Shown piece by piece: positions 1-8,320 of a stretch of DNA of 64,000 nucleotides. The DNA comes from UBA668 sp043740085. GTDB lineage: Bacteria > Actinomycetota > Acidimicrobiia > Acidimicrobiales > Ilumatobacteraceae. Positions within the stretch are counted from its first letter, which is position 1. Each line of letters opens with the position of its first letter. The notes beneath the pieces are model-generated. The model searched no databases, was not told the origin of the DNA, and saw only the letters and a program-made list of their open reading frames with translations. The DNA is taken from contig JAYUCY010000112.1 of assembly GCA_043740085.1 (NCBI GenBank), forward strand, positions 25,050-89,049, read 5' to 3'. The position numbers and the translations under genes are program-made.

Positions 1-1
1 C

Positions 2-148
2 GCCGGTGTCACCGTCTTCACCGCCGACGAACTGCGCGCCGCCGTGGCCGACCCAGCTGTCGCAGTGGTCCGCGTAGTGACCGACCGTGCAGAGAACGTG
101 CGGGTGCACGATCGTCTGCACGCCGCCGTAGCCGCCGCACTCGCTTGA
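2..148 (+). CDS. menD: MenD, C-terminal end (partial)
   Basis: Only the last 48 codons are present; the gene runs off the left edge. MenD is the ThDP-dependent SEPHCHC synthase of menaquinone synthesis, which joins 2-oxoglutarate to isochorismate. The visible tail contains TDRAENVRVHDRLHAAVAAA, which fits the usual MenD C-terminus (a TDR..N..LH pattern before a final Ala-rich helix). It converges on menF, which supplies its substrate isochorismate, with 14 bp between the stops. The call rests on a short tail plus context. Confidence 0.72.
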   Translation, partial: AGVTVFTADELRAAVADPAVAVVRVVTDRAENVRVHDRLHAAVAAALA

Positions 149-162
149 CGCCCTCGCTCAGG

Positions 163-1362
163 TCAGGGGCGGATGATGGCTGACAGCATGGCTTGCAGTT
201 TGGCTTGCGTCTCGGCCAGCTCGCTGAGGGGTTCGCTGTCGGCGACGATGCCGCCGCCCGCAACCAGCCGGGCGGAACGTCGGTCGGGGGAGAGCTCTGC
301 GCAACGAATTGCGACGGCCCACGTGCCATCGCCGACGGCATTCACCCAGCCGACGGCACCGCCGTAGTTCCCCCGCACGAAGCCTTCAGCCTCAGCGATG
401 AGTGCCAGCGCCGCTGCCTTCGGGAAGCCACCCAAGGCAGGAGTTGGCGAGAGAGCACGCACCAACTCGAGGACGTGTGGGCGCGGGTCGCTGAGATGAC
501 CCTCCAGCATGGTGGCCAGGTGCTGCACGTTGGCAACGCTGAGCACCGACGGCTCGGGCTCCCAGTCCAGATAGCTACACCAGGGCAGCAACGTGTCGTG
601 GATCATGTCGATCACGACTCGGTGCTCGATCTGGTTTTTTCCGCTCGCGAGCAGCTCGGCTGCGGCCCGCTGGTCCGTTTCCGGGTTGCCGGTACGCGGC
701 GTGGTGCCGGCGAGCGGTCGCGATTGGACGGTGTTGCCCTTCACGCTGACGAGCAGCTCGGGGGAGGCGCCGATGAAGCCATCGACGGAGTAGCGGTAGC
801 TGCTGCCGAAGGTGGCCTTCAACCGCAGAAGTACCGCATGGACGTCGATCTGTTCGGGGCTGGTGACCGTGACTTCGCGGGCGATGACCGCCTTCGTGAG
901 TTGCCCGTCACGCACGGCATCGCGAGCCGTGACGACGGCGGCGAGATAACGGTCGATGTCGGTGAGCGGCGCCACCGTGAACGTCTGCGCTCGCGGGTTC
1001 GGTCGTGGCGGCACCGCCAGATCGACTGTCGTGGCGTTGACGTCATCGTCAATGGTGGTCACCCACTGGCGACCGTCGGCGGCCTTACCGACGAGCACTT
1101 GCGGGATGACGAGTTCGCAGGGAAGACCTGCCTCGAAGGGCACGACACCCAGCGCGATCGGATACACACCGCCGACTTCGTCGATGTGTTCGATGGCGGC
1201 CAGCGTGGAGGCGACATCGGCCAGCAGCACCCGAGCCGCTACGCCGCGGCCAGCGAAGCCGACACCGTCGCGCACGAAGAGATAGCCATCACCGCGAGCC
1301 ACGTCGTTGAGGTCGAGGTCGCCGTCGTGAACGGCGGCCAGCGGGCGAGTATGCGCTCGCAT
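163..1362 (-). CDS. menF: Isochorismate synthase (MenF/EntC family)
   Basis: A 399-residue chorismate-utilising enzyme that converts chorismate to isochorismate, the first committed step of menaquinone synthesis. The C-terminal chorismate-binding domain (about residues 135-395) shows GASPELLVS, SRPLAGTTPR, KNQIEHRVVIDMI, LSPTPALGGFPK and EGFVRGNYGGAVGW, the usual landmarks of the family. The N-terminal part is less conserved, as is normal. The ATG lies 1 bp after the menG stop, so the two genes form an operon. Being next to menD and menG argues for menaquinone rather than siderophore synthesis. Confidence 0.9.
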   Translation of the reverse strand: MRAHTRPLAAVHDGDLDLNDVARGDGYLFVRDGVGFAGRGVAARVLLADVASTLAAIEHIDEVGGVYPIALGVVPFEAGLPCELVIPQVLVGKAADGRQWVTTIDDDVNATTVDLAVPPRPNPRAQTFTVAPLTDIDRYLAAVVTARDAVRDGQLTKAVIAREVTVTSPEQIDVHAVLLRLKATFGSSYRYSVDGFIGASPELLVSVKGNTVQSRPLAGTTPRTGNPETDQRAAAELLASGKNQIEHRVVIDMIHDTLLPWCSYLDWEPEPSVLSVANVQHLATMLEGHLSDPRPHVLELVRALSPTPALGGFPKAAALALIAEAEGFVRGNYGGAVGWVNAVGDGTWAVAIRCAELSPDRRSARLVAGGGIVADSEPLSELAETQAKLQAMLSAIIRP

Positions 1363-1363
1363 G

Positions 1364-2068
1364 TCAGTTGCGGGTGCCGACCATCAGCTGGGTCAGGCCC
1401 CCGGAAAGTTGGTGATGCTCGGCGTCTGCAAAGCCTGCTTCGCGCAACAGTTCGACCAGCTTGGCCCGCGGCGGCAGGTAGGCCACGCTCTTCGGGAGAT
1501 AGCGGTAGGCCGCGCCGTCGCTGAGCAGCGCACCGATCTTGGGGACGACCTTGCCGAAGTAGATGTTGTTGCCCCACCGCACCACCTTGTTGTGCGGCAC
1601 GCCGACGTCGAGCAGCGCGATGCGACCGCCGGGGCGCACGACGCGGTGGAGCTCAGCGAAGAACGTGGGCAGGTCGAGCAAGTTGCGCAGTGCGAAGCCA
1701 CAGGTGGCACCGTCGACGGTGCCGTCGGCCAGCGGCAGGCGGAGAATGTCGGCCTGCACACGCGGGCTGGCGCTGCGATCGGCGGCGAGCATGCCGAAGC
1801 TGATGTCGAACGCAATGGGTCGGTGGCCAGCCTTGCGCAGGTCGATACACAGGTCGCCCGTACCGGCGGCCAGGTCGATGACGGTGCTGCCGGCGGGAAG
1901 GGCGAGGCGCTTGACGGCTTTGCGCCGCCAACGGACGTCGAGCCGGAAGGTCATCACCCGATTGACGAGGTCGTAGCGCGGGGCAATCGCGTCGAACATC
2001 TCGCGGACGGCCTGCACCTTCTCTGCGCCTTGGGGAAGCGTCTCGCGGTCCCAGATACGTTCCTTCAC
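1364..2068 (-). CDS. menG: Demethylmenaquinone methyltransferase (MenG/UbiE)
   Basis: A 234-residue SAM-dependent C-methyltransferase that performs the last step of menaquinone synthesis. Visible motifs are FDAIAPRYDLVNRVMTF near residue 27 (the UbiE N-terminal signature), the SAM-binding loop DLAAGTGDLC, and CGFALRNLLD in the middle (UbiE motif GFGLRN). It starts with GTG; a TANNNT hexamer lies 6 nt upstream, so the mRNA is probably leaderless. It is the first gene of the menG-menF pair. MenG is preferred over UbiE because the neighbours are menaquinone genes and actinobacteria do not make ubiquinone. Confidence 0.9.
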   Translation of the reverse strand: MKERIWDRETLPQGAEKVQAVREMFDAIAPRYDLVNRVMTFRLDVRWRRKAVKRLALPAGSTVIDLAAGTGDLCIDLRKAGHRPIAFDISFGMLAADRSASPRVQADILRLPLADGTVDGATCGFALRNLLDLPTFFAELHRVVRPGGRIALLDVGVPHNKVVRWGNNIYFGKVVPKIGALLSDGAAYRYLPKSVAYLPPRAKLVELLREAGFADAEHHQLSGGLTQLMVGTRN

Positions 2069-2074
2069 GGGACG

Positions 2075-2080
2075 AGACTA
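2075..2080 (-). promoter_or_regulatory. -10 element of menG-menF
   Basis: TAGTCT, 6 nt before the GTG of menG; fits a leaderless transcript. No clear -35 seen. Confidence 0.5.
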
Positions 2081-2207
2081 CGACCCGCCGACGGCAACCG
2101 TGAGACGCTATGTCGCGAAGAGCGGGTGAACTGCGGCAGCCGTCGTATGGCCGCATCGGTAGATGACTGACGAACTGTGACGCAAGGGTGCACTCGAACT
2201 CGCAGGC

Positions 2208-3569
2208 TTGATCTCCCGCAAGGAGGTGTCGAGTCGCGAGGTTGTGGCCGCGCACCTTGCTCGTATCGACGAGGTCAACCCGCACCTCAATGCAGTCGTT
2301 CGGCGCTGGGATGATGACTCGCTTGCGGCTGCCGATACCGCCGACCGGGCGGTTGCGGCTGGGGAGTCGCTAGGTGCGCTGCACGGCGTGCCGGTGACAA
2401 TCAAGGAAAACATCGACCTGGCAGGCACGCCGACGACGCAGGCGATTGCCTTCCTCGCTGAGGCGGTATCGCCTACCGACGCGCCGCTGGTGCAGCGCGT
2501 GCGCGCCGCCGGCGCAATACCGATTGGCCGCACCAACCTGCCGGATTTGGGCCTGCGGGTCACGACGGAGTCCTCGTTGCACGTCGTGACTCACAACCCG
2601 TGGCATCCCTCGCGCACCACCGGCGGTTCCAGTGGTGGCGAAGGGGCTGCGCTGGCCAGCGGTATGTCGCCGCTGGGCTTCGGCAACGACATCGGCGGCT
2701 CACTACGCAACCCGGCCACGTGCTGTGGCATCACGTCGATCAAGCCGACCACGGGTGTGGTGCCGTGGGCCACGGAGATCCCGCCGCAGGACCCCGGCAT
2801 CGCAGCCCAACTGATGCTGACGGATGGCCCGATGGCCCGCCACGTTGCCGACGTTCGCGCCGGGCTACTGACCATCGCTGGTGCTCACGACCGCGACCCT
2901 CGTGCTGTGCCCGTCGTGTTGGCTGATCGCGCCGAGGGCCGTGCCCTGCGCGTCGCCGTGTGTGCGGCACCGCCCGCCGGCTCCACGCACTCGGAAGTTG
3001 CGGCTGCAATTCAGGGTGCTGCGGACGCGTTCTCCAATGCCGGCGCACATGTCACCGAAGCCGTGCCCGCCTCCTTTGCGCGTGCCGTCGAGCTATGGGG
3101 ACTGATCCTCAACGAGGAACTGCGCGTGCAGCGCCCATTGCTGGAGATGGTGATGGGGGAGGACGGCAAACGCTTCCTCGGCTTCGCCGACGAGGTCTAC
3201 CCGCCCATCGATATTGCCACCCTGATGCTCGCCTTCGGTGAGCGCAACGCGGTCGATCGCGAGTGGCACGACTTCCTCACCGAGTACGACGTGTTGCTGA
3301 TGCCCACCTGGACCCAGCCGCCATTCGAGCTGGGCGCCGATGTTGTGTCGGTGCAAGCCGCGCAGGGTGTGCTCGAGCAGGCTCGCCCTGTGCTGCCAGC
3401 CAACCTCTTGGGCCTACCGGCCGCGATTGTTCCCGTCGGGATGGCTGGCGGCATGCCCGTGGGCGCGCAGCTGATCGGCCGCCGTTTCGCTGATCTCACC
3501 TGCCTCAACGCTGCGGAGCTGTTGGAGCAGGCGTTCGGCACCATCACGCCAATCGACCCGATCAAGTAA
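2208..3569 (+). CDS. Amidase signature family hydrolase, N-terminus interrupted by a stop
   Basis: A 453-residue amidase-signature enzyme that should hydrolyse an amide of unknown identity. The Ser-cisSer-Lys triad is visible: Lys in TIKENIDLAG, Ser in TTGGSSGGEGAAL and Ser in GNDIGGSLRNPATCCG. The longest open frame starts at a TTG (2208). Homology clearly continues upstream in the same frame: ATG at 2163 reads MTDEL, then TGA (2178-2180), then RKGALELAGL and on into ISRKEVSSREVV. Amidases usually have a hydrophobic or Trp residue there, so the TGA looks like a TGG-to-TGA change or a sequence error. If real, the protein is either lost or re-initiated at the TTG without its first helix. Confidence 0.8.
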   Translation: MISRKEVSSREVVAAHLARIDEVNPHLNAVVRRWDDDSLAAADTADRAVAAGESLGALHGVPVTIKENIDLAGTPTTQAIAFLAEAVSPTDAPLVQRVRAAGAIPIGRTNLPDLGLRVTTESSLHVVTHNPWHPSRTTGGSSGGEGAALASGMSPLGFGNDIGGSLRNPATCCGITSIKPTTGVVPWATEIPPQDPGIAAQLMLTDGPMARHVADVRAGLLTIAGAHDRDPRAVPVVLADRAEGRALRVAVCAAPPAGSTHSEVAAAIQGAADAFSNAGAHVTEAVPASFARAVELWGLILNEELRVQRPLLEMVMGEDGKRFLGFADEVYPPIDIATLMLAFGERNAVDREWHDFLTEYDVLLMPTWTQPPFELGADVVSVQAAQGVLEQARPVLPANLLGLPAAIVPVGMAGGMPVGAQLIGRRFADLTCLNAAELLEQAFGTITPIDPIK

Positions 3570-3593
3570 GGGCCCGTCAAGTAGACGACTCGA

Positions 3594-5222
3594 TCAGTTC
3601 GCGGCGTCGACCGCTGTCTGCTTCGCCCAGCGGTAGTCGGCTTTGCCGGCAGGGCTGCGCACCACTTCGGTGACGTACACGAATGCCTTGGGCAACTTGT
3701 AGCGGGCGATGTGGTTCACGGCTTCGGCGCGTAGGCCTTCATCGTCGACGTCAAAGCCCTCGCGAATACGCACGATGGCGATCACTTCGTTGCCCCACCG
3801 TTCGCTGGGTCGGCCAGCGACCACGCAGTCGTAGACGGCGGGGTGCGCCTTGATGGCCGCCTCGACCTCCTCCGCGAAAATCTTCTCGCCACCCGAGTTG
3901 ATGGTCACCGAATCGCGACCGTGCAGCTCGAGGATGCCGTCGAGGCGCAGTCGCGCCCGGTCGCCCGGCACCGCGTAGCGGACGCCATCGACGACCGGGT
4001 AGGTGCGTGCGGTCTTGGCTGCATCGCCGAGGTAGCCGAGCGCCAGCCGGCCGCTCTTGGCCAGCCAGCCGAGCTCTTCGTCGCCCGCGCCCAGCTCGCT
4101 GCTCAGGTCGTCGCTGAGCACGTGGTTGCCGGGGCTGATCGGGAACGTGCCTGTCGTGGCGCCGGTGCCGACCGATACGTGCGACAGCTGGCCACCGGCC
4201 TCGGACGAGCCCAACCCGTCGACGATCATCAAGGTCGGCAGGTGCGCCAGGAACTGCTTCTTGAGGCCGGCGCTCAGCGGTGCACCGCCGGAGAGCAGGA
4301 CGGTGAGTGACGACAGGTCGTAGGAGGCCTTGTCGAGTTGGTCGAGCAGCGGGCGCCCGAACGCATCGCCGACGATGAGCAGGAAGTTGAGCTGCTCGCT
4401 CTGCACCGTCGACCAGATGTCGTGCGGGTCGAGGCGCTCGGTGTTGTACTGGACGAAGACGGTGCCACCCGTGTTCCACGCGCGAAAGCTCATCCAGTGG
4501 CCGGCGCCGTGCATGAACGGGGGAGCGAGCAGTGCCTTCAGGCCACCCGTCGCCTCGGCGATGATGGCATCGAGGTTGTCGGCCTTGCTACCGCCGAAAC
4601 ACTCCACGTTGGCGTCAGCGTTGCGCCACAGCACGCCCTTGGGCATGCCGGTGGTGCCGCCCGTGTAGAGGATGTAGAGGTCGTCGGCGCTCCACTCGAC
4701 GGTGGGGCGCTCGGCTGACGCTGCGGCCAACGCATCCTCGTACCAGACTGCGCCGGGCAGCAGCGGCAGGCCCGAGCCATCGTCCACCTGCAGGATGACC
4801 CGCAGCTTGGGTAGGTCGGGTAGCACTTCGGCGAGTGTGGAGGTGAACTGGCTGTGTACGACGATGGCAGTGGCCTGCGAGTCGTTGAGCAGGTACTGCA
4901 GCTCGGCAGCCACATAGCGATAGTTGACGTTGAACGGCGCCACCCGGGCCTTGAACGAGCCGAGCATCGTTTCCAGATATTCGTTGCCGTTGTGGAGGTA
5001 GATGCCCAGGTGGTCCTGCCCACTCTCGTGGCCCTGCAGTTGGTCGCGCTCGGTATGACAGCCCAGACCCTGCGCAATGAGATGGTTGGCGAGGCGGCGA
5101 GTGCGGCTGGTCAGCTCGGCCCACGTCAGGCGCCGGTCGCGGTAGACCAGGCAGACTTCGTCGGGGCGGCTGGCAGCGATCGCTTCATGGATTTCGGCGA
5201 CCGAAAACTGAGGGGAACTCAT
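3594..5222 (-). CDS. AMP-dependent acyl-CoA synthetase (FadD-like)
   Basis: A 542-residue ANL-superfamily ligase that activates a carboxylic acid to its CoA thioester through an acyl-adenylate. The P-loop-like motif YILYTGGTTGMPKG, the GLGSSEAGGQ region (A5) and the C-terminal GRDSVTINSGGEKIFAEEVE hinge and A8 region are all visible; the catalytic Lys is in SPAGKADYRWAK. The ATG at 5222 (MSSPQF) is preferred over a start 36 nt upstream because a TACGGT hexamer lies 8 nt before it. It is divergent from the LLM oxidoreductase. The substrate is unknown; sterol side-chain or fatty acids are plausible in this phylum. Confidence 0.87.
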   Translation of the reverse strand: MSSPQFSVAEIHEAIAASRPDEVCLVYRDRRLTWAELTSRTRRLANHLIAQGLGCHTERDQLQGHESGQDHLGIYLHNGNEYLETMLGSFKARVAPFNVNYRYVAAELQYLLNDSQATAIVVHSQFTSTLAEVLPDLPKLRVILQVDDGSGLPLLPGAVWYEDALAAASAERPTVEWSADDLYILYTGGTTGMPKGVLWRNADANVECFGGSKADNLDAIIAEATGGLKALLAPPFMHGAGHWMSFRAWNTGGTVFVQYNTERLDPHDIWSTVQSEQLNFLLIVGDAFGRPLLDQLDKASYDLSSLTVLLSGGAPLSAGLKKQFLAHLPTLMIVDGLGSSEAGGQLSHVSVGTGATTGTFPISPGNHVLSDDLSSELGAGDEELGWLAKSGRLALGYLGDAAKTARTYPVVDGVRYAVPGDRARLRLDGILELHGRDSVTINSGGEKIFAEEVEAAIKAHPAVYDCVVAGRPSERWGNEVIAIVRIREGFDVDDEGLRAEAVNHIARYKLPKAFVYVTEVVRSPAGKADYRWAKQTAVDAAN

Positions 5223-5230
5223 AGCGCTGA

Positions 5231-5236
5231 ACCGTA
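5231..5236 (-). promoter_or_regulatory. -10 element of acyl-CoA synthetase
   Basis: TACGGT, 8 nt before the ATG at 5222; candidate leaderless promoter in a 95-bp divergent spacer. Confidence 0.45.
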
Positions 5237-5305
5237 TTCGCCATGTGTCGTACGTCACGCATCGGGGGCAGCCGTCTGCCGCGCTCGATGCGCGATTCTG
5301 CGGGA

Positions 5306-5311
5306 TAGGTT
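5306..5311 (+). promoter_or_regulatory. -10 element of LLM oxidoreductase
   Basis: TAGGTT, 6 nt before the ATG at 5318. Confidence 0.5.
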
Positions 5312-5317
5312 CGCCCT

Positions 5318-6328
5318 ATGACCATTGATCAATCCACGCCACATGAGATCGTTGATACACGTGACGTTGGGGAGGTGCTCTTCGGCATGTTCATGCCGCA
5401 GGGGTGGAAGATGGAGCTCGCCTCGATCGACGGGGCCGCGGCGAAGTGGCAGACCGCGGTCGACATTGCGGTACGCATCGAGGAACTTGGCTACGACAGC
5501 CTCTGGGTCTACGACCACTTCCACAACGTGCCCAAGCCCGCCAACGAAGCCGTGTTCGAGTGTTGGACCACGATGGCGGCCATCAGTCAGCGCACCTCGC
5601 GCATTCGCCTCGGGCAGATGGTGGGCTGCAACAGCTACCGCGAGCCCAGCGTGTTGGCGAAGATCACGTCCACCGTCGATGTGATCAGTGGCGGTCGGCT
5701 GGACTGGGGCATCGGCGCCGGCTGGTACGAGAACGAATACAAGGGCTATGGCTTTGACTTCCGCCGGCCCAAGGACCGCATTGGCATGATGGCCGAGACG
5801 GTGCAGATCGTGCGCAGCATGTGGACCCAACAGGAGACATCGTTCGACGGGCGGTACTACTCAATGCACCGTGCGCAGTGCGACCCCAAGCCGCTGCAGT
5901 CACCGCACCCACCCATTTGGATTGGCGGCGGCGGCGAACAGCTCACCTTGCGGGCTGTGGCTCGCTATGCGGACTGCTCGAACTTCGGTGGCAAGCCCGA
6001 TGACTGGGCACGTAAGCGCGAAATCCTGAAGGGTCACTGCGCCGCAGTGGGGCGCGACGAGTCCACAATTCGCAAGACATGGACGGCAGAGACATTCATC
6101 CGCGAGACCGAGGCGGAGGTGGTCGCCGCCGGCTCGCGCAGCACGTGGGGCGAGGCACCCGAGAGCTGGCGTGCGGGGAACCTGGTGGGCACGCCCGAGC
6201 AGGTGTGCGAGAAAATTCAGACGTACATCGACCTCGGCTGTACTGGCTTCATCCCTTGGTGCCCCGACTACCCCAGCACCGAAACCCTGGAGCTTTTCGC
6301 CACCAAAGTCATGCCCAACTTCCGCTAG
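5318..6328 (+). CDS. LLM-class F420-dependent oxidoreductase
   Basis: A 336-residue luciferase-like monooxygenase-fold protein. Such proteins in actinobacteria usually use coenzyme F420 (sometimes FMN). Landmarks are LGYDSLWVYDHFHNV near residue 60, RIRLGQMVGCNSYREPSVLAK, the GRLDWGIGAGWYENEYKGYG loop, and PPIWIGGGGEQLTLR, which binds the cofactor phosphate in family members. The substrate cannot be read from the sequence. It faces away from the acyl-CoA ligase at 3594-5222, so the two may share a degradation role. F420 use is inferred from family and phylum. Confidence 0.85.
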   Translation: MTIDQSTPHEIVDTRDVGEVLFGMFMPQGWKMELASIDGAAAKWQTAVDIAVRIEELGYDSLWVYDHFHNVPKPANEAVFECWTTMAAISQRTSRIRLGQMVGCNSYREPSVLAKITSTVDVISGGRLDWGIGAGWYENEYKGYGFDFRRPKDRIGMMAETVQIVRSMWTQQETSFDGRYYSMHRAQCDPKPLQSPHPPIWIGGGGEQLTLRAVARYADCSNFGGKPDDWARKREILKGHCAAVGRDESTIRKTWTAETFIRETEAEVVAAGSRSTWGEAPESWRAGNLVGTPEQVCEKIQTYIDLGCTGFIPWCPDYPSTETLELFATKVMPNFR

Positions 6329-6330
6329 CC

Positions 6331-6417
6331 CGGTGCGAGTGCCACGCGACCAGTGCGAGTGCCACGCCGTCATGCGAGTGGGTACTCCCACCCCGGGGTG
6401 CGAGTACCCACTCGCAT
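6331..6417 (-). repeat. Composite repeat, copy 1 (palindrome plus two 20-bp units)
   Basis: Arms at 6372-6387 and 6402-6417 are perfect 16-bp inverted repeats around a 14-nt CG-rich loop. Next to them (6333-6367) a GTGCGAGTGCCACGC word recurs with a 20-bp period. Read on the minus strand, palindrome then tandem units match the same order at 46294-46440. It lies between the convergent LLM gene and the DUF72 remnant, where the hairpin could also end transcription. The rest of the spacer up to 6463 shows nothing I recognise. Confidence 0.75.
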
Positions 6418-6463
6418 CTCCGAAGTTTTGCCCACACAGCACAGGTTGAGCAGTGAGGTTTAC

Positions 6464-7353
6464 TCACCCCAGGACCGCCCGGAACAGCGATCGTTGCTCG
6501 TGGGTGTGGAGCGGCAACGGTGTGGGCAGCGGTAGGAGACCGGGGACGTCGTGCTGAGCGCCTCATGAAGCACGAGGGCCTGCGCCTGCGTGCCCGCGTT
6601 GTCCGGGGTATGGAGGACGACAGCGGGTGTGGGGTCTTCGCGCAGCCAGTCGGCGACAATGGGTTGTCAATCGGCGATACCGGGCGGCAGTCACCGCCGG
6701 GTCGTCAGTACCGATGAACCGCACGATCGGGTTGTCGGTCAGCGCCTCGTGCAGCGCGGGGACTCGTGTCTTCTGCTCCCACCCGGCGCGGCCGTCGTCG
6801 GTGATGGGTGGGTGCGAGAAAAGTGACTCGGTATCCAGCAGCACGCGGTCCACGCCGTGACTGGTGAGCATCGAATCGATCGCGCTGCGAGCGGCCCCGC
6901 TGAAGAATACGGCGTGTCGCACCTCCACCGACCAACGCCAGGCGCTTGATCGTTGACGCAGCGTCCACTCCAACGCGTCCAGGTCGTCGGGCCCGAAAGA
7001 CGCAGCTAGCTGGAGTGTGAACCCGCCGACGAGGTCACCCAATGGTTCCACCAGCTGGCAGAACGCGGCCAGTTCGGTGGCGATGCCTCGCAGCCGTCGG
7101 TCATGGGTGATGTGCTTGGGAACCTTGAACACGAATCGAAACCCGGCCAGGGCTTGGTCGCGCCACCGGGCGACAATCGAGGGAGTCGGCGTGGCGTAGA
7201 AGGTGGTGTTGCCCTCGACCGAGTTCAGCAGCCGGCTGTAGGCGTGACAGGGTGAAGCTCGCGGCCGGAGGCGGTGTCGGATGGTAAGAAGCGGCCGACC
7301 CAGGCTCGCTGTGCCCACATCGGGCACCCGACGTGGAGAGTGCGCGGCGTCAC
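6464..7353 (-). pseudogene. DUF72 family protein, frameshifted
   Basis: DUF72 proteins (YecE-like, TIM-barrel-like) have no settled function. Homology runs through the whole 890-bp span but changes frame three times. The start GTG at 7353 reads TPRTLHVGCPMWAQRAWVG. Near 7245 an apparent 8-bp insertion shifts the frame before AYSRLLNSVEGNTTFYA. Near 6665 a shift leads into VADWLREDPTPAVVLHTPDN. Near 6549 it shifts back to DVPGLLPLPTPLPLH and a stop at 6464. Joined, these give a normal DUF72 length of about 295 residues. The GTG overlaps the SDR stop by one base, so it was the second gene of that operon. Confidence 0.75.
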
Positions 7354-8159
7354 TACCGCATCCGGATGAGGTTGCCCGTGACCATGCGAGCGTCGTCGCC
7401 GCACAGCCAGGCAATGACACGGCCTACCTCGGCGGGCTCGGCGACGTGGAAGTGGTCGCTGGCGGTCGCGGCGAACTCGCGTACCGCGTCGTTCACCCAT
7501 CCGCTGTCGGTGATGGGTGGGTGAATCATGTTGGCGGTGACGCCGCTGCGGCCAAGTTCGAGCGCGGCTGACATCGTGTAGTTCTCGAGGGCGGCCTTCG
7601 CCGCGCCGTAGGTGACCTCGGAGGGAAAACCCATCGAGCCTCCGGATGTGAGACCCACGATGCGGCCCCAGTTGCCTTCGCGGTCGATGAGCCGGCGACT
7701 GAACTCCGCGATCATCAGCGCGCCAGCCCGGGCGTCGACGCCGAAGGTGCGGTCGAAGAGAGCGCCCGTGACGCCCGGAGCGCTGCGACCGACAGGGTCG
7801 GTGATGCCAGCCGTGAACGAATCGCCGCTGGCCCATCCAGTGGCATTGTTGATCAAGATGTCGACCGGCCCGAAGTGTGCCGCGGCCATGTCGAACAGTC
7901 GCGCCGGTGTCGCATCGTCCAACAGGTCGGCTTCGATCGCAATGGCCTGGCCGCCGGCAGCATTGACACGCGCGGCAACCTCGTCACCGTCCGCCATCCG
8001 ATTCTGCTGGTACCGCTCAGGGGTGCTCGGGTCGTCGACCACGCGCCCGCGCAAGTACGCGATGAGGACGGCCGAACCGTTGCGCGCAAGGCACTCCGCT
8101 GCAGCGGCCCCAATCCCGTGGTTAGCCCCGGTGACAATTGCAACGTGCCGTTCTGACAT
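7353..8159 (-). CDS. Short-chain dehydrogenase/reductase
   Basis: A 268-residue SDR with the Rossmann motif TGANHGIG near residue 10, NNATG near residue 104, the catalytic Ser in TSGGSMG and the YGAAK Tyr/Lys pair. It should oxidise or reduce a hydroxyl or keto group with NAD(P). A roughly 20-residue insert (RGRVVDDPSTPERYQQNRM) after beta2-beta3 is unusual for FabG-like SDRs. The ATG has a TAGCGT hexamer 8 nt upstream. It formed an operon with the now broken DUF72 gene. The substrate is unknown. Confidence 0.85.
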   Translation of the reverse strand: MSERHVAIVTGANHGIGAAAAECLARNGSAVLIAYLRGRVVDDPSTPERYQQNRMADGDEVAARVNAAGGQAIAIEADLLDDATPARLFDMAAAHFGPVDILINNATGWASGDSFTAGITDPVGRSAPGVTGALFDRTFGVDARAGALMIAEFSRRLIDREGNWGRIVGLTSGGSMGFPSEVTYGAAKAALENYTMSAALELGRSGVTANMIHPPITDSGWVNDAVREFAATASDHFHVAEPAEVGRVIAWLCGDDARMVTGNLIRMR

Positions 8160-8167
8160 ACCCGCCG

Positions 8168-8173
8168 ACGCTA
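8168..8173 (-). promoter_or_regulatory. -10 element of SDR gene
   Basis: TAGCGT, 8 nt before the ATG at 8159. The remaining spacer to 8320 shows nothing else. Confidence 0.45.
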
Positions 8174-8320
8174 ACCGACACCTTCGAATCGTCGCCTTCG
8201 ACTTTGTGTCAAGACCGGGAACTCACAGGCCCAGGTCAAAGTTCGACAACCTTGAGCGAAAGCCCAGGTCAGCATCTATCCGCGCGGCGTCTTCCGTACA
8301 ACCGAGCTGGAGGGCCGGGG

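Noticed and set aside
193..1524. Long open frame (443 codons) on the plus strand opposite menF/menG
   Set aside because: Antisense shadow of two well-supported genes; no recognisable family and atypical residue composition. Such frames are common in high-GC DNA.
6372..6417. CRISPR array or spacer-repeat unit
   Set aside because: Only one palindrome with short tandem units, no regular spacers and no cas genes in view; the same holds at 46294-46440.
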